DNA from: Anthonomus grandis grandis
Taxonomy: Eukaryota > Arthropoda > Insecta > Coleoptera > Curculionidae
Direction: 5' to 3'
Length of the DNA: 64,000 nt
Assembly: GCF_022605725.1 (NCBI RefSeq)
Contig: NC_065562.1
Location: 1,488,001-1,552,000 of the forward strand
Below the pieces are notes generated by a model, which saw only the letters and a list, made by a program, of their open reading frames with translations, did not search any database and was not told the origin of the DNA. Below, in pieces: positions 1 to 10,913 of this stretch. Position numbers and translations under genes: made by a program. The first letter of the stretch is position 1; each line of letters opens with the position of its first letter.

Positions 1-381
1 TATTCCGAGCTACTCTGGCACTATATCCAGCCCTATGAAGAATTCTTCGTACTGTTTTTGAGCACACGTTGATGCTATCTTCTTCTGTCAATATAGCCGC
101 AATTTCAGAAGATTTTGCTTAATTTTATTCAAAATTTTTCTTTCTTGCCTCTCCGTTAACTTTGGCGGACGTCCAGTTCTAGGCTTATTTTTGAAATTTT
201 CTGCAGTTTCAAACCTTTTTAAGATACTACGCACAGTAAATCGACTTTTCCTCACAATTTGGGCAATCGCTGAATACGATTTATCCTCTTTTCGTTGCTG
301 TACAATTATTTTTCGCTCGGATTCCGTCGTTTCTTGGCCTTTGCGACCCATATTTGCAATGTATGCACTTAAAATAAGCAC
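1..381 (-). pseudogene. Tc1-like transposase, N-terminal DNA-binding part (partial, frameshifted)
   Basis: This is the cut-and-paste transposase of the Tc1 element. From the start MGRKGQETTESERKIIVQQR it carries the paired helix-turn-helix region typical of the family: first HTH near residues 10-55 (SYSAIAQIVRKSRFTVRSIL), then the GRP-type linker (KPRTGRPPKLT) and the second HTH. The frame shifts near base 118. The continuation in the next frame to base 1 reads KTVRRILHRAGYSARVARN, which is the usual end of the second HTH. The DDE catalytic domain is beyond the window, so activity cannot be judged. Confidence 0.85.
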
Positions 382-494
382 TAAACCTAAAGAAATATTT
401 TACTTCATATAAATATTCTGTTAAAGAATGTTAAAAAACTGCTTCAAAATTCTCACATACAAGGCACCTATTTTTAAACACTTTGTAAACATGT

Positions 495-699
495 GTGCCA
501 ATACTTTTGTCCATGGGATTTTCGATAGAATTTTAATATGGGTTCTTTTGTAAAGCCTTTAAATATAAAGAAACGAATGCTCTTGGGTATACACTTTAAA
601 TTAGAAAATATTTAAATGTAATAGGTCTAGTAGCTTAAGAGGACAGATATGAATTTTAATAAAAATCAATATGTGCCAATACTTTTGTCCCTCACTGTA
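495..699 (-). repeat. IR/DR-type terminal repeat of the Tc1 element
   Basis: An 18-bp sequence, gtgccaatacttttgtcc, occurs at 495-512 and again, identical and in the same direction, at 673-690, 178 bp apart. Two direct copies inside one long terminal inverted repeat are the IR/DR arrangement of many Tc1 elements, where each copy is a transposase binding site. The partner inverted repeat is outside the window. Confidence 0.75.
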
Positions 700-1260
700 C
701 TTAATAATTTCACACCTTGCCGGAATGTGTAATAAAAATTCTTGCTTTGCCTGCATCGGTATGCATATTTTTTCATATTTTCCAGAATGATAGCATAAAA
801 TCTTCAAAACTAATTTTGACTGAACATTTCACAAAAAAATCTGAACCCAAAACACCATTAAACTCGTCATCACACAAATCAGCAAAAAATCTTGGCTCAC
901 TTCCATATTATTATTTATTTGTAATTTGATAGTCGCGTCACCTTGCGAATACGTTGACCCCGAAATACCATTAATTTTAACTTTACTTGCATAACTTACA
1001 TTTCTAAGGTTTTCAACTCGATCTTTAAAAAGTACACTGATAGATGCTCCTGTGTCGATTAAAAGTTTTAAATTTTGATTTTCGTATTTTGCCCAAATAA
1101 AATTTAACTCATTTATATTAGTAATATATTCTTCATTGGGGACGAAAAAATTTTAACCCTGAAGAACCTGCGCCATCTTGTACACTACTAGGCTGTTCTT
1201 CCTCATTCAAGTAGTCTGCCGTACTTCGGCAAAAGCTACATAATTTACAGAAGTTTTAAG
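700..1260 (-). pseudogene. Ty3/gypsy element A: protease and start of pol (broken)
   Basis: Minus-strand translation gives a retropepsin core with the active-site triad in LLIDTGASISVLF (about 1050-1090), followed by the flap region and, after a frameshift near 915, a stretch ending IPARCEIIKY at 700, where the Tc1 element begins. Protease then linker is the normal order before reverse transcriptase in Ty3/gypsy pol. A stop lies upstream near 1150. The reading direction and position match the gag at 4571-5830, so both probably belong to one element whose middle was replaced or invaded. RT and integrase lie beyond the Tc1 insertion, off the window. Confidence 0.65.
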
Positions 1261-1886
1261 GAGAGCGCATTTTCTTAAATGGCTTAGACTTTGTTTACAA
1301 TAAGTTTTTTAATTTACCTGTTAGTCATTTCCTTTAACATTTTTGGTAGAAAATTTATAGATGTAAAGAAAAACATTAAAAATAAAGTAATTTGACTGTT
1401 AATGCGAGTTATTATGTTTTGTTAAGATTAAAATATTTAGAATATTGACAAAAATAAGTGCGCAAAAACTAGCAACTTTAGTCGCAAGAAAAAAATTTCC
1501 TATTTTCAAATAATATAATAAAGTAAAATATAGTAAATAGTAGGTGATAACTAAAGTCAAGTAATTTTTGTATCAAATATTTTATTAATTCTTTGGAATG
1601 ACATTTTAAATAAATAATTTTAGGTTTCTGAAAAAGTACACAAATCGCGCGACTTATCATTTATTGGTAAATAAGTCCAAAATATTTTTTTTCGTTCATC
1701 GTCGAATAAGGGACAAATTATTTCCAAAGGTTCCAAATATGGTTCTGCTGGTAGCTTAACTTCAAATTTATTTTTTTAAAAACTTGTTTCAATAAAAACA
1801 TCATCAAAGATTTTTTTTTATGAAACACGCTGTTAGAGCCTTTTCGAAATTGAACGACCTTAAGAGAGTCAAGAAGAGGAATGTTG
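1261..1886. other. No gene seen; AT-rich spacer
   Basis: No convincing coding frame. A sequence at about 1459-1482 (gcgcaaaaactagcaacttt...) resembles the 30-bp palindrome at 4488-4517 and could be a matching end of the DNA inserted in gypsy-A. Confidence 0.4.
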
Positions 1887-3381
1887 TTATTTTTTCGTTA
1901 TTTGCACCCGTCTGTAAATGGGAAAAAAATCGGAAATATTAAGTTTTAAACATTTGATTTTTTTTGAAGATATTTCTATTATGTTTAAAAGTTGATCATA
2001 ATCGTAAATATTGGGATATTTTTTCATCTCTGTGCTTATTTGGCCATAAACGGAATCGGCAACCATATAGGAATGACCCGGTTCAAAATATTTTAAAGTA
2101 ATTTTATCTAGCCCCCATTCTGAGTTTACGAAGCAAACAAGTGAAGAAAAGAGGGTCCAGTTTTTATTCTGGGCTGAACAGTTATCTACCCAGAACGTAA
2201 GTTTCGTTATTTCGTTGCTCAGACTTCTAATCAAATTAAAGTATGCCGATGCCACGTCAGAAGCACATCTTCCTCTAATTGCCGCATGCTACATAACACA
2301 GATGTTGTCGTCATCTTGCAGAGAGGCAAAAGTTTCATTAAAAGCAACGAGCCAGTAAATAAAAATTAACTAAAATCATAAAAAAATATATGTGTTTGGG
2401 GAATGTTTAAGGTTGTAATGTGAAACAACAGGATTAAAAGTGCTGATGTGATTAATTATTGCAGTTTCGTGATCGAATTTTTTAGAGCTTAAAATAGTTC
2501 TGGCAATAAGACCTCTATCATCTTTTGTTTTGGCAACTCCGTTTTCGGAATTTCTTTTTTCTCTTAAATGAGCGGTGATCATTCCATCAGACTTTAGGCC
2601 AAGTGTCTGCAAGAACATTGTTTTGCATACCTGCAGGTCTTCAATTAGATTGGTACCAGATTGCATATCATTCTTTATTGGTAAAAAAATATCGAAAATA
2701 ATAATTTCTATTTGATGCTATTGCCTCTTGTACCCTGGTTTTAACACCAAATTGCTTAACGTGCGAGTCCAAAAACAGCCTTCTTTTACCAAATGTCAAT
2801 TTCGAAAAGGTAGTTCTAATATTATTTCTTTCCAATTCATAAATTTTTTGCGAACAGTTTTTACGGCACTTATCATTGCAAGAAGGAAGCAGAGGGTATT
2901 TCTCATTATAACTTTTATTTTGCTTATGGGGTCTATTAGAGCTACAGAGTTTATCCAATATGCCATCTAGAACTTCGTTGCAAATCTGTGGTATATTTTC
3001 GCTTTCTATAATTGTTGCTTCATCTATGTTAATATTCTCCCTGTTATTATTTTGTTGTAAATCTCCAGAATCGATAAACTCTATTATTTGGGATTCCTTA
3101 TTAAAGCCAAACTTGAGCTGACTACTTAAATTAATAAAACGAGGCTCATCGGAGACACATAAGTTTTGTAAGTTAAAAAATGTTTTTTGCATTTTTTTAA
3201 CTGGTTCAAAGTCAGGATCCGCGTCTGAGTCATCAAAATCTGAAACTTCTACATTTTCATCGTTCATTTGATCTGATGATTTTTCAGTAAAATGTTCCGA
3301 TTTTTTGAAATCATCAGCAGCTGTTGCTTTTGAGGTACTGGCGACTGGATTTTCATACGGATTCGTGTTTGAGTTTTTTCT
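1887..3381 (-). pseudogene. Transposon-like protein with D-x-C-x-x-Q-N-K-N motif, decayed and probably spliced
   Basis: Three blocks in order on the minus strand seem to be one gene. (1) 3381-2668: acidic N-terminus, then a Cys-rich stretch (CNDKCRKNC) leading into FGKRRLFLDSHVKQFGVKTR. (2) 2666-2376: a VCKTMFLQTLG stretch ending in SHYNLKHSPN. (3) 2255-1887: WVDNCSAQNKNW and EPGHSYMVADSVYGQI. Possible 3' splice sites precede block 1 (near 3382) and block 3. An in-frame stop lies between blocks 2 and 3. I know this architecture from many unnamed insect proteins that behave as repeats; the conserved Asp in DNCSAQNKN and the GHSYM-AD motif look like a DDE-type nuclease core, but that is inference. 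A related gene is at 45708-46576. Confidence 0.55.
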
Positions 3382-4570
3382 AAAAAGAGTTTATCTGTTA
3401 TTCTGTTAAAAAATTTTAACAAAAACAAATTTTAGAAAAATTAAGTTTTTAAATTTAAAATTTTGAAAATCGTTGTTCTTGTTCGATTTCCAAAAAAAAC
3501 TTATTTAAACGCTAATAATTTGTTTAAACATAAAAAAACGGAAAACCACGTTTTTATGAAAATCTACGTTACAAAAAAACTTATTTTCAGATAAAAAGTT
3601 ATTAGTATTGTAGGTATATAAACGATTAGTTTTTGACATATTCGACAAAGTTTCATAAAAAAAAACATTTTTTTAACCATAACATGCATGAAAACTGTCT
3701 ACTTCTCTGATTGTTCCGAAAATAAATTTGTGATATATTTATATTTTTGCTCAGGTACTTTTATTAATTTGATAATCCAGGCGACGCCACTGTAAAAAAC
3801 ATGACAAAAATATGTCTAAAATATTCCACTAAAATATGTGTTTTTATATTATAAATAAACTTGCAAAAGTATTATTTGGTTAATTTCAAAACTATACTAA
3901 AAAAATCACTTTTAGTACCTATTAAATCAAAGTAGCATAGATTATTATTTCTTAAATTATTTTAAAATTCGTTTAGTTTGATTTATTTACAATTTTCTCC
4001 CTTTATACTCTATGTAGAGTATTATTTATTAGACTAATAAAATATTTCTTACCCCTGACACATTGAAACCATCAACTTTGACCTACTCGAGATCATTTTG
4101 CACTTTTTTACACACTAAGACTCTATAAATGTATTTAAATATGAGACACCCCAGACTCTCACTGCTACAATCATGTGCAACAATTTCTTGCGAATGAAGA
4201 ATACGCGCGAACATAGTCCGTTAAAAGTCAGTAACAACCGATACAATTTATCCAAAAGCATGCGTTTCGGTAAAAAATAGTCCAATAAAAGCTAGTATGT
4301 TTAGAAGCCTGTCACATAGTGGTTAAAAAAAGTAATAAATATACAGAGTAAAACATAGCATGTCTAAGTTGCCACCTTTTAATTAAGACAGGATTTATAA
4401 TTGAAAAGTCAAAATTACTTGCTTTAAATATAGTAACTTTAATAAACGCTTGACAATATTATTAGTTTCCAGATAAAATACTAACGCAAAACCTAGTAAC
4501 TTGAGTTACTAGGTTTTAATAGGGTTCCTTGTGTTCTGAAATGAAATATTGTCATTAGTAACTCTGTTTG
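3382..4570. other. No gene seen; AT-rich with one perfect palindrome
   Basis: Apart from the 30-bp palindrome at 4488-4517 I see only AT-rich sequence and short homopolymer runs. It probably contains the 5' part and promoter of the gene at 1887-3381, plus the boundary with gypsy-A. Confidence 0.4.
4488..4517. repeat. 30-bp palindrome (14-bp perfect arms, 2-bp centre)
   Basis: The arms are aaaacctagtaact and agttactaggtttt, exact reverse complements around TG. The core AGTAACTtGAGTTACT is shared with the palindrome at 4708-4725, and a degraded version occurs at about 1465. Confidence 0.9.
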
Positions 4571-5830
4571 CTATATTTTACTTAAGGTTACCTTGAATTT
4601 TTTACCAGTTACTAAAAAGAGAGATAGGCTAATCCAGCCACTATAAAATAGAGTAAGATAAAAAATTATTTTAGTAGGTATAAGCTTACACGCTGGTTCC
4701 AAAAATGCAGTAACTCGAGTTACTGGCTTTTGCTGAAATACGGCAGTAGTATGTCTTATTTCCTCTATAACCTCTGTTTTACTAAAAATTACCTCTATTT
4801 GAATGGAAATTACCTCTATTTGATTGAGGTTATTTCCGTTTCCCCTATACGAATTAAAATTTTGACAAAAATTGGAGTTGTTATTAAAATTTTTTACCCT
4901 ATAGTTTCCCCGTGGAGTAAAATTCATACCTCGTGAATAATCTTGCCTACCAAAATGCGATTGACCTCGAAAATTGTGATTCCTACCACGCATATTGTAT
5001 AAAAATTTTGAACTTCTATAATCTAACTCCTCGTCCTTTGCTCCAGCAATGGCCTCCGAGAGAGATTGATAATTCCGCGCCCTTATTATAGTACGCAAAT
5101 CATTGCTATGTAAACCATTTGTAAACGCATTTATGGCTATTCTTCCGTTCACCGGCCTAAGAATATTTGCAGTTTCCGTGTTACCCTCAGATTGCGAAAT
5201 TGTAAGCTCAACCAACATTTCTTCTATTGATTTGCCAAATTCGTTTAACGATTTAGACCCCTGTTTAGCAGAATTAAGTTTAACTGATGTTGCAGTTGAC
5301 GATTTCTTTGAAATAAAATGCAACCTAATATATTCAAAACTTAATTTCAAATTAGCATTATCGCGATATGTTTGTTTAAGTCTTATTTTTGCTCCTTCAG
5401 AAAGACGTGTTTTCAATACTATGTGGTTAGCAACTTTTGACCCTCGTCATTCAAAAGCGAATCATACCAACACATTGCATCAATGAGCGGCTTTGTAACA
5501 AGCTCAGAACCATTCATTACAGGCAGCAAGCTAGCTGCTGTTTTAAGGTCAAAGTTTTCCCCCATTTTTTCCTTTTCCAAACAACCACAATCGATATTTA
5601 AGGCAGAGTTACTATCGCTCTGTTTAGACGATTCCGTTTGTTCAGTTTAAGCTAAACTTAGCCTACTTCCTAAAATACTACCTATAGCCTCGACATATTT
5701 TTCTATATTTTTTACATATTCCCTTACTTCATCAAGAACTTTTTCTTCATGTAAGTCACTATTAAATCTTAATTTTAAATCTGCAAATTCATTTTTTACC
5801 CCAATTTTTTACCCTTTTATCTAATTTACT
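4571..5830 (-). pseudogene. gag: Ty3/gypsy element A: gag
   Basis: A structural (capsid) protein of an LTR retrotransposon, on the minus strand. The N-terminal part (5830-5417) is readable through stops near 5650 and 5422 and includes KTAASLLPVMNG. The intact 281-codon stretch has the gag helix region with RAINAFTNGLHSNDLRT-like sequence (here GRIAINAFTNGLHSNDLRTI) and RNYQSLSEAIAGAKDEEL, followed by an Arg/Asn/Gly-rich tail that takes the place of zinc knuckles. Near the 3' end a short unit (attacctctatttgaatgg...) is tandemly repeated, and sequence below about 4725 no longer looks like gag, so the real gag end is probably near the palindrome at 4708. Confidence 0.65.
4708..4725. repeat. 18-bp perfect palindrome at the gag end
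   Basis: cagtaactcgagttactg is its own reverse complement. It shares a 16-base core (one centre difference) with the palindrome at 4488-4517 and lies where gag-like sequence stops, so it may mark an insertion boundary. Confidence 0.9.
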
Positions 5831-5978
5831 CACATAACGTTGTGTCTTTCCTATGTCCTTCCTTCTATCGTCTGGATCTTTCCCTAAATTCCCGTGGAAT
5901 ACCCTGCCTTCCTCTAGGACGTATCTAAATTCACTAGGCACTGACATGGACACAAACAATACACATTTTCACTCTTTT

Positions 5979-6176
5979 ACACTATACTATACTTGGTCTA
6001 CTCCTAATCACTTCTTCACGAATCTTCCTCTCCAACCGTTTTTTGCATCTTACATAACAAAAAGCAAAAATACAGACTGCTACCACTACTACCAGCAATA
6101 CAGTTAGGATATCTGCTACACGCCACTCAGCAACACTGGCTGTTGTTCCACCACTGCTTCCACTCTGAACAATCAC
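5979..6176 (-). CDS. Small single-span membrane ORF upstream of gypsy-A gag
   Basis: A 64-codon frame with no ATG: it opens at a GTG (6176-6174), four codons after a TAG, so an ATG-to-GTG change is possible. It has a Gly/Ser/Thr-rich N-terminus (SGSSGGTTAS), a clear hydrophobic segment at residues 23-42 (ADILTVLLVVVVAVCIFAFC), and a basic stretch just after it (RCKKRLERKIREEV). Same strand as gag and about 150 bp upstream. Composition unlike a random AT-rich frame suggests it once encoded protein. It might be a leader ORF of the retroelement; I cannot name the family. Confidence 0.4.
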
Positions 6177-6488
6177 GGTCTCCTACTTAGACTGATTCTT
6201 CCATGATGATGGCAACCATCAATTGGTGGCCTTCTAAATAACGTATGGTGTATAACCATATGCAGTTTATAACAACCATCAAAACATAGCCCTCGGTTAT
6301 AAAAATTAAAATGTCAAGTTTATGACATACTGTACATAACCACTAACAGGTTATACCCAAAAAATAAAATATGGCTCAAATGACCAGATTATAACATCAA
6401 AAAAATAACAAATGGTAGGAATTCCGAAATGATGTCAATACTAGAAGCAGGAATCTAAGTGAAGATAACAATATATATACAGTTTGCA
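6177..6488. other. Non-coding junction between gypsy-A and gypsy-B
   Basis: No ORF. It should contain the 5' leader or LTR edge of gypsy-A and the 3' end of gypsy-B. I could not find the repeat copy that would define an LTR for either. Confidence 0.35.
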
Positions 6489-7420
6489 AATACAACTACT
6501 CCAAAGAATCGGAATCATCATCAAGACCATTATTAAAAGGCTTTAAGTCTTTAATATGCCATTTACCGGCATTAGAACCATCTTCATTAGACAAAATATA
6601 AACCAGATTTGACAACTTTTTGCGGACAATACTGTGTACATACTTGGGAACTAGTTTAGAAGTAAACTTATCAACAGCGCTAGATAAAACTTTATTCTTA
6701 CGCCAAACATGATCACCTACATTAAATGAGACATCTCTCTTACGCAGGTTGTAAGCTTTAGAGTTTCTCTAATAGGCAGTATGAAGTTTATTTTTTACCT
6801 CTGTAAATATCTCTTTCAAACCTTTCAGGTTTTCAGCATAAGTGTTCCTATCTCCTGGGCAAATTTCCTGATCAATCTGAATATCCAAATTAACGTTCTT
6901 ATAATAAATTCCTGATAAAGGAATATGCCTTCCATAAACTAAAAATGAAGGGGTAAAGCCAGTTACTTCATGCTTTGAAGTATTTATTGCTTGCTGAATT
7001 CTTGGTATATGTTTGTCCCAATTATCATGTGAATCTATATAACTACGTATAGCAGTTCCAATTGTACGATTAGTTCTTTTAACAAAGTTACATTGTGGTG
7101 AATAAAAAGGATTAAATCTGATATTGACATTATACATTCTACTAAGATTTGCAAAAGTTTTAGATGTAAACTGACTACCATTATCACAAATTAGTAAGAT
7201 GGAGAGACCATGCACTGAAAATACTCTATCCTTCAATATCTGTTCAATATAATGTGATTTTGAACTTCGCAAAGGGAAAATCATAGTATATTTTGAAAAC
7301 CAACAGGAAACCACAAAAATCCACTTATTCCCTTTCTTAGATCTGGGAAAAGGTCACATAAGATCTACAGCAATAACCTGAAACGGATATGAAACATTTT
7401 TCTCTTTACCCATCAAACCC
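6489..7420 (-). pseudogene. Gypsy-B integrase core and C-terminal domain
   Basis: DDE integrase, which joins the LTR DNA to the target. The first Asp is in AVDLM at about 7360, followed by an in-frame TGA. The main frame (7314-6769) has the second Asp in LLICDNGSQFTSKTF (residue 44), and CNFVKRTNRTI where the third catalytic residue, normally Glu in VERTNR, is Lys. Downstream, across a stop near 6770, the minus strand reads a C-terminal domain with VPKYVHSIVRKKLSNLVYIL, a GPY/F-like module, ending near 6489. Stop plus Glu-to-Lys make it non-functional. Confidence 0.8.
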
Positions 7421-7488
7421 ATGATAGCAGTATTACTAGTCTTTTGAGCACCATAAACCAAACAATTTTTAACGAATTTCAAAACATC

Positions 7489-8340
7489 CTAGCGCATTTT
7501 TGGCCAATAATAATATTCCTGGATTCGATTTAGGATTTTTAGAAAACCAAAGTGTCCACATTCAGGGATACTATGACAAGAATTTATTAACTCAGTCCTT
7601 TGTGGTTTTGGTACAAACATTTTCCATTCAGGAAGATTTACCTTCATAGGGAGTCGATTTGGAATAAACTTAAAAACATAGTCTTTTTCAACCTTCCATT
7701 GGGGATAATTTTCTGGCTGAGCTACAATCTGTCGACGCAAGTTATGAAAATAAATATCTATTCTGTCTATATCAACCTCTCCAATCACCATTTCATTACT
7801 TAAAGAGCTACGATCATCCTCCATTTCTTGAGAGTTACGTAATCATGACAATGCATCTGTAACATTCTGAGAACCTTTTCTATGAACCAAATCAAATGTG
7901 TGTTGTCTCATATGAATAGACCAACGAGCTAATTTACCACTGAACTTAACCACAACAAGCTATAGTGATCAGGGATAACTGTAAATTCGACTCACTCCTT
8001 CAATATACGGGCGAAACTTTTCAATATTAAAAAGGACAGCCAAGCACTCTCGCTCAACAACAGAATAATTTTTCTCAGTTTTAGTGAGAGACCTGCTTGC
8101 ATAAGCAATAACCTTTTCTTCCTTAACTATCATCTGAGTCAATACTCCTCCTAAGCATGTATCACTGGCATCACTCTGAATAACAAATCTTTTTGAAAAA
8201 TTTGGTTGTGAAAGGATTGGTGACGAAACTAACAACTGCTTTATTTTGATAAATGAAGCCTCTGCGGCATCAGTCCATATAATTGATTGACCCTTTTTCC
8301 GCCCTTTAAGTAGATCATTAATAGGAGACGTCAAAGTAGA
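7489..8340 (-). pseudogene. Gypsy-B RNase H and integrase zinc-binding region
   Basis: 8334-7969 encodes the RNase H domain (FVIQSDASDTCLGGVLTQ, AYASRSLTKTEKNYSVVERE). Its C-terminal part resumes at about 7950 as GKLARWSIHMRQHTFDLVHR, ending at a TGA in place of the Arg after DALS. 7824-7489 holds the H2C2-type zinc finger of integrase (CHSIPECGHFGFLKILNRI, YYYWPKM). Order and spacing are normal for Ty3/gypsy pol; at least one short deletion and two stops break it. Confidence 0.75.
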
Positions 8341-8378
8341 AAAATCTTTGATAAAACGGCGATACCAGGAGCAAAGTC

Positions 8379-9440
8379 CTACAAAAGATAGGTAAAAATA
8401 CTCCCATTTTTGTTTCCTTCACCTGGTTCATATTGAGGACCAAAAATAGCATCCACAAGACGCTGTTGAGTTTGAGCAGCATTCTTAAGTCCGAAGGGCA
8501 TAGTAATAAACTGGAAAAGACCTCTACCAATCACCGCAAATGCTGTTTTTTCCTTAGAAGACTCATCAAGAGGAATCTGCCAGAATGCTTTTCTGAGATC
8601 TATTGATGTAATATATTTGGCATTTCGAAGCGAGGTTAAAATTCTATCTATATTGGGCAATAGATAACTATCAGATTTTGTAATTTCATTAAGAGGACGA
8701 CCATCAAAACAAAACCGCATTTCTCCATTTAGTTTTTTGACCAGAAGCACGGGTGAACACCAAGAACTTTTAGAAGGTTCCACAACACCCAGTTTTAACA
8801 TTTCATCCAGCTCTGCATTTAAAATCTTGGACATATATGGGGACATAAAATATGGTCCTCTCTTAAATGAAGGTGAATCACCTGTGTCAATCCTACAGGT
8901 AATGAGATTAGTTCGGCCAAGCTTATCCTTGCCACTAATTTCACGAAAAGATGAGACAACTTGATCAGCAACAGTTTGCTGTTCCTCAGAAAGCTCTTCC
9001 AATGAAAACAATCCAGGACAACTACCTGTAAAATCCAAAGAGAAACTCTCCAAGACATCAAGCTCATGACCACAAAAATTACTTCTAATATGCCACGAGC
9101 TATCATGAAAGTCTACTAAAATTCCAAACTGTTGGGCAAAATCGCAACCAAAAATAAATGCTTGCGACAGAGAAGGTACAACTAAAACATTCACAATCTC
9201 GCAATGATTATTAATATAGACAGGTAAATCAACAGTTCCTTTTACCACCTGCCTTTTACCATCAGCAGTACAAACATTTTTAAGGTCTGTCTTGTTAATT
9301 TCTAGTCTCAATTTATTTAAAATACCTAAACCCTTAGAGCCTACAACTGAAGAGGTAGCTCCAGAATCAAGCAAAACTGTAATGGGCACATCAAACTATT
9401 ATCTAAAGGTTTATTGATGAATAGTGGTGAAATTTGTTCT
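8379..9440 (-). pseudogene. Gypsy-B protease and reverse transcriptase, catalytic segment deleted
   Basis: Retropepsin with active site VLLDSGATSSVVG at the start; upstream a one-base shift separates it from the preceding linker. RT fingers and palm follow: LVKKLNGEMRFCFDGRPLNE, YITSIDLRKAFWQIPL (the first catalytic Asp) and LFQFITMPFGLKNAAQTQQR. The frame then runs GPQYEPGEG...IFTYLL and stops. The sequence continuing toward RNase H resumes at the connection (WYRRFIKDFSTL), so the Y-x-D-D box and the RT thumb are missing. The element cannot reverse transcribe on its own. Confidence 0.85.
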
Positions 9441-10913
9441 TGAGGGCAAACTTTATTTTTTATAATAGTAGTTTTCATGAAATCAGAAAGCTTAGCAAGC
9501 CAATGTTCCCAGCTCAATTTGTTAAAATAGTTAGGTTTAAAATTTAAGTTTTTAAAAGATGTGTTTAATTTACATTTTTTACGATCTTTTACTTTGACAT
9601 TTGGTTCTCCACATTTAAAACAAATAACAGTCCTTGGACCCTTACAGTCATAATAAGAATGGTTAGGCCAATGGCAATTCCAACATATTAACTATTTCTT
9701 TATTTTATTAGTTGATTTATGTTCATGATTTTTAGAGCCTTGCTGTATAGCATGAAAAGTACTAGGTTTATTCGCAAATTCTTCGACTGACTTTTTATTT
9801 TTATTATTATTTTGAAAAAAAGGTTTTCTATTAGAATAATTTTTAAAAAAACTTGATTTTAAAATATTTATTAGTAGATACTTCTGAAACATTATTAATT
9901 TTATTTTTATTCTTTAAATAATCAGATTCTTTAAGTTTCCTACAAAGCTCAGAAAGTTGATAAATGGAATTAATTTCTATTAAAGCCAATCTATCAATGA
10001 AATCAGGCAACAAATTATTTTTAACAAACTCAATCTTAGTACATTCTGCTGGCACACGAGAAAGCCTAGCAAAAAGAACCTCCAAATGAGCAATGAAAAC
10101 TACAGTATTTTCTCCCTTCTTTTGCTTTCTTTTCTTAATTTGATCCCAAATTTCATCATCTATATCATCATGTAAAAAATCTCTTTTTAATTTATTTACT
10201 AGGGAACACCAATCACTAACAGTTGACTTGACACTCCTATACCACACAAATGCATCACCAACAAAAAATTCTGCTGCAGACTGAAATAATGTATCCTCAG
10301 ATACCTCTTGAGCCTGAGCCAACTCAGTTAAGGTTTCCAAAAAATTATAAAGTTTATGAGAATCTCCATTAAACTTAACTTGCCATTCACTAATAGGAAC
10401 ATTTCGAGTAGCACAATGGACTATAGGAGCAGCTACATTTACAACTGGAGCAGAGGAATGAGTTACTGGTTCTGAATTAGCATTGGAAAAAATTTTGTCA
10501 AAAAGATCCGCTTCAAAAGCTAGACAAGTGGCTGTAATTTCCTGACTATAAACTTGAATTTCTTCAGCTTTTTCTTCAAACATAGGAATTCTTTTAGCCC
10601 TACCAGCTACATGAGACAAACGAGATTTCATTCGAGCAACAGTTGAATCAGAAGCTACACCCTCAAATTCTTCAATGACACTTGCAATGGAATCTAAACT
10701 CTTTTTATTGTCAGCTCTTTCCCTATTATAATCTAATTTCACTTCCTGTAAAGTTATGCTAGATCCCGGAGAAGCTTGTTCCTTTTTTAAAATTCTCAAT
10801 AAAATCCTTCTTTTGTCAGCGACGTTCCTAACAGTAGCAACTAAACGAATTTACAATTCATAATCTAGTTCATGCTCTAACAAATGATTAGGTTGAAAGC
10901 TATACAAATCCAT
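9441..10913 (-). pseudogene. gag: Gypsy-B gag with zinc knuckle
   Basis: A start codon at 10913-10911 (MDLYSFQPNHLLEHELDYEL) is followed by an in-frame TAA near 10850; the open part (10799-9843) includes a charged coiled-coil region and the capsid-like stretch FLETLTELAQAQEVSEDTLF ... FVGDAFVWYRSV ... KLKRDFLHDDIDDEIWDQI. After a frame change, one intact CCHC knuckle (CWNCHWPNHSYYDC, about 9690-9650) and one degraded copy lacking its His (CFKCGEPNVKV) occur. Capsid assembly and RNA binding are the known roles. Confidence 0.8.

Larger units (their letters stand above)
1..699 (-). mobile_element. Tc1-like DNA transposon, one end, running off the window
   Basis: The element is read on the minus strand; its 5' end is at 699 and the rest lies before base 1. 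It contains the transposase N-terminus (1-381), a roughly 300-bp leader, and a terminal sequence at 671-697 that starts CAGTGAGGGACAAAAGTATT when read inward. A TA at 698-699 is the expected target dinucleotide. It sits inside the gypsy-A protease/pol reading frame, which resumes directly at 700, so it inserted after gypsy-A. The other end and second TA are outside the window. Confidence 0.8.
6489..10913 (-). mobile_element. Ty3/gypsy element B (minus strand), internal region
   Basis: The order gag (10913), zinc knuckles, protease, RT, RNase H, integrase zinc finger, integrase core and C-terminal GPY/F-like domain (6489) is complete for a Ty3/gypsy element, but the RT centre is deleted and several stops and frameshifts occur. 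No LTR pair could be matched by eye. A candidate primer-binding site lies at 12122-12136, which would leave an unusually long leader of about 1.2 kb before gag. Confidence 0.8.
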
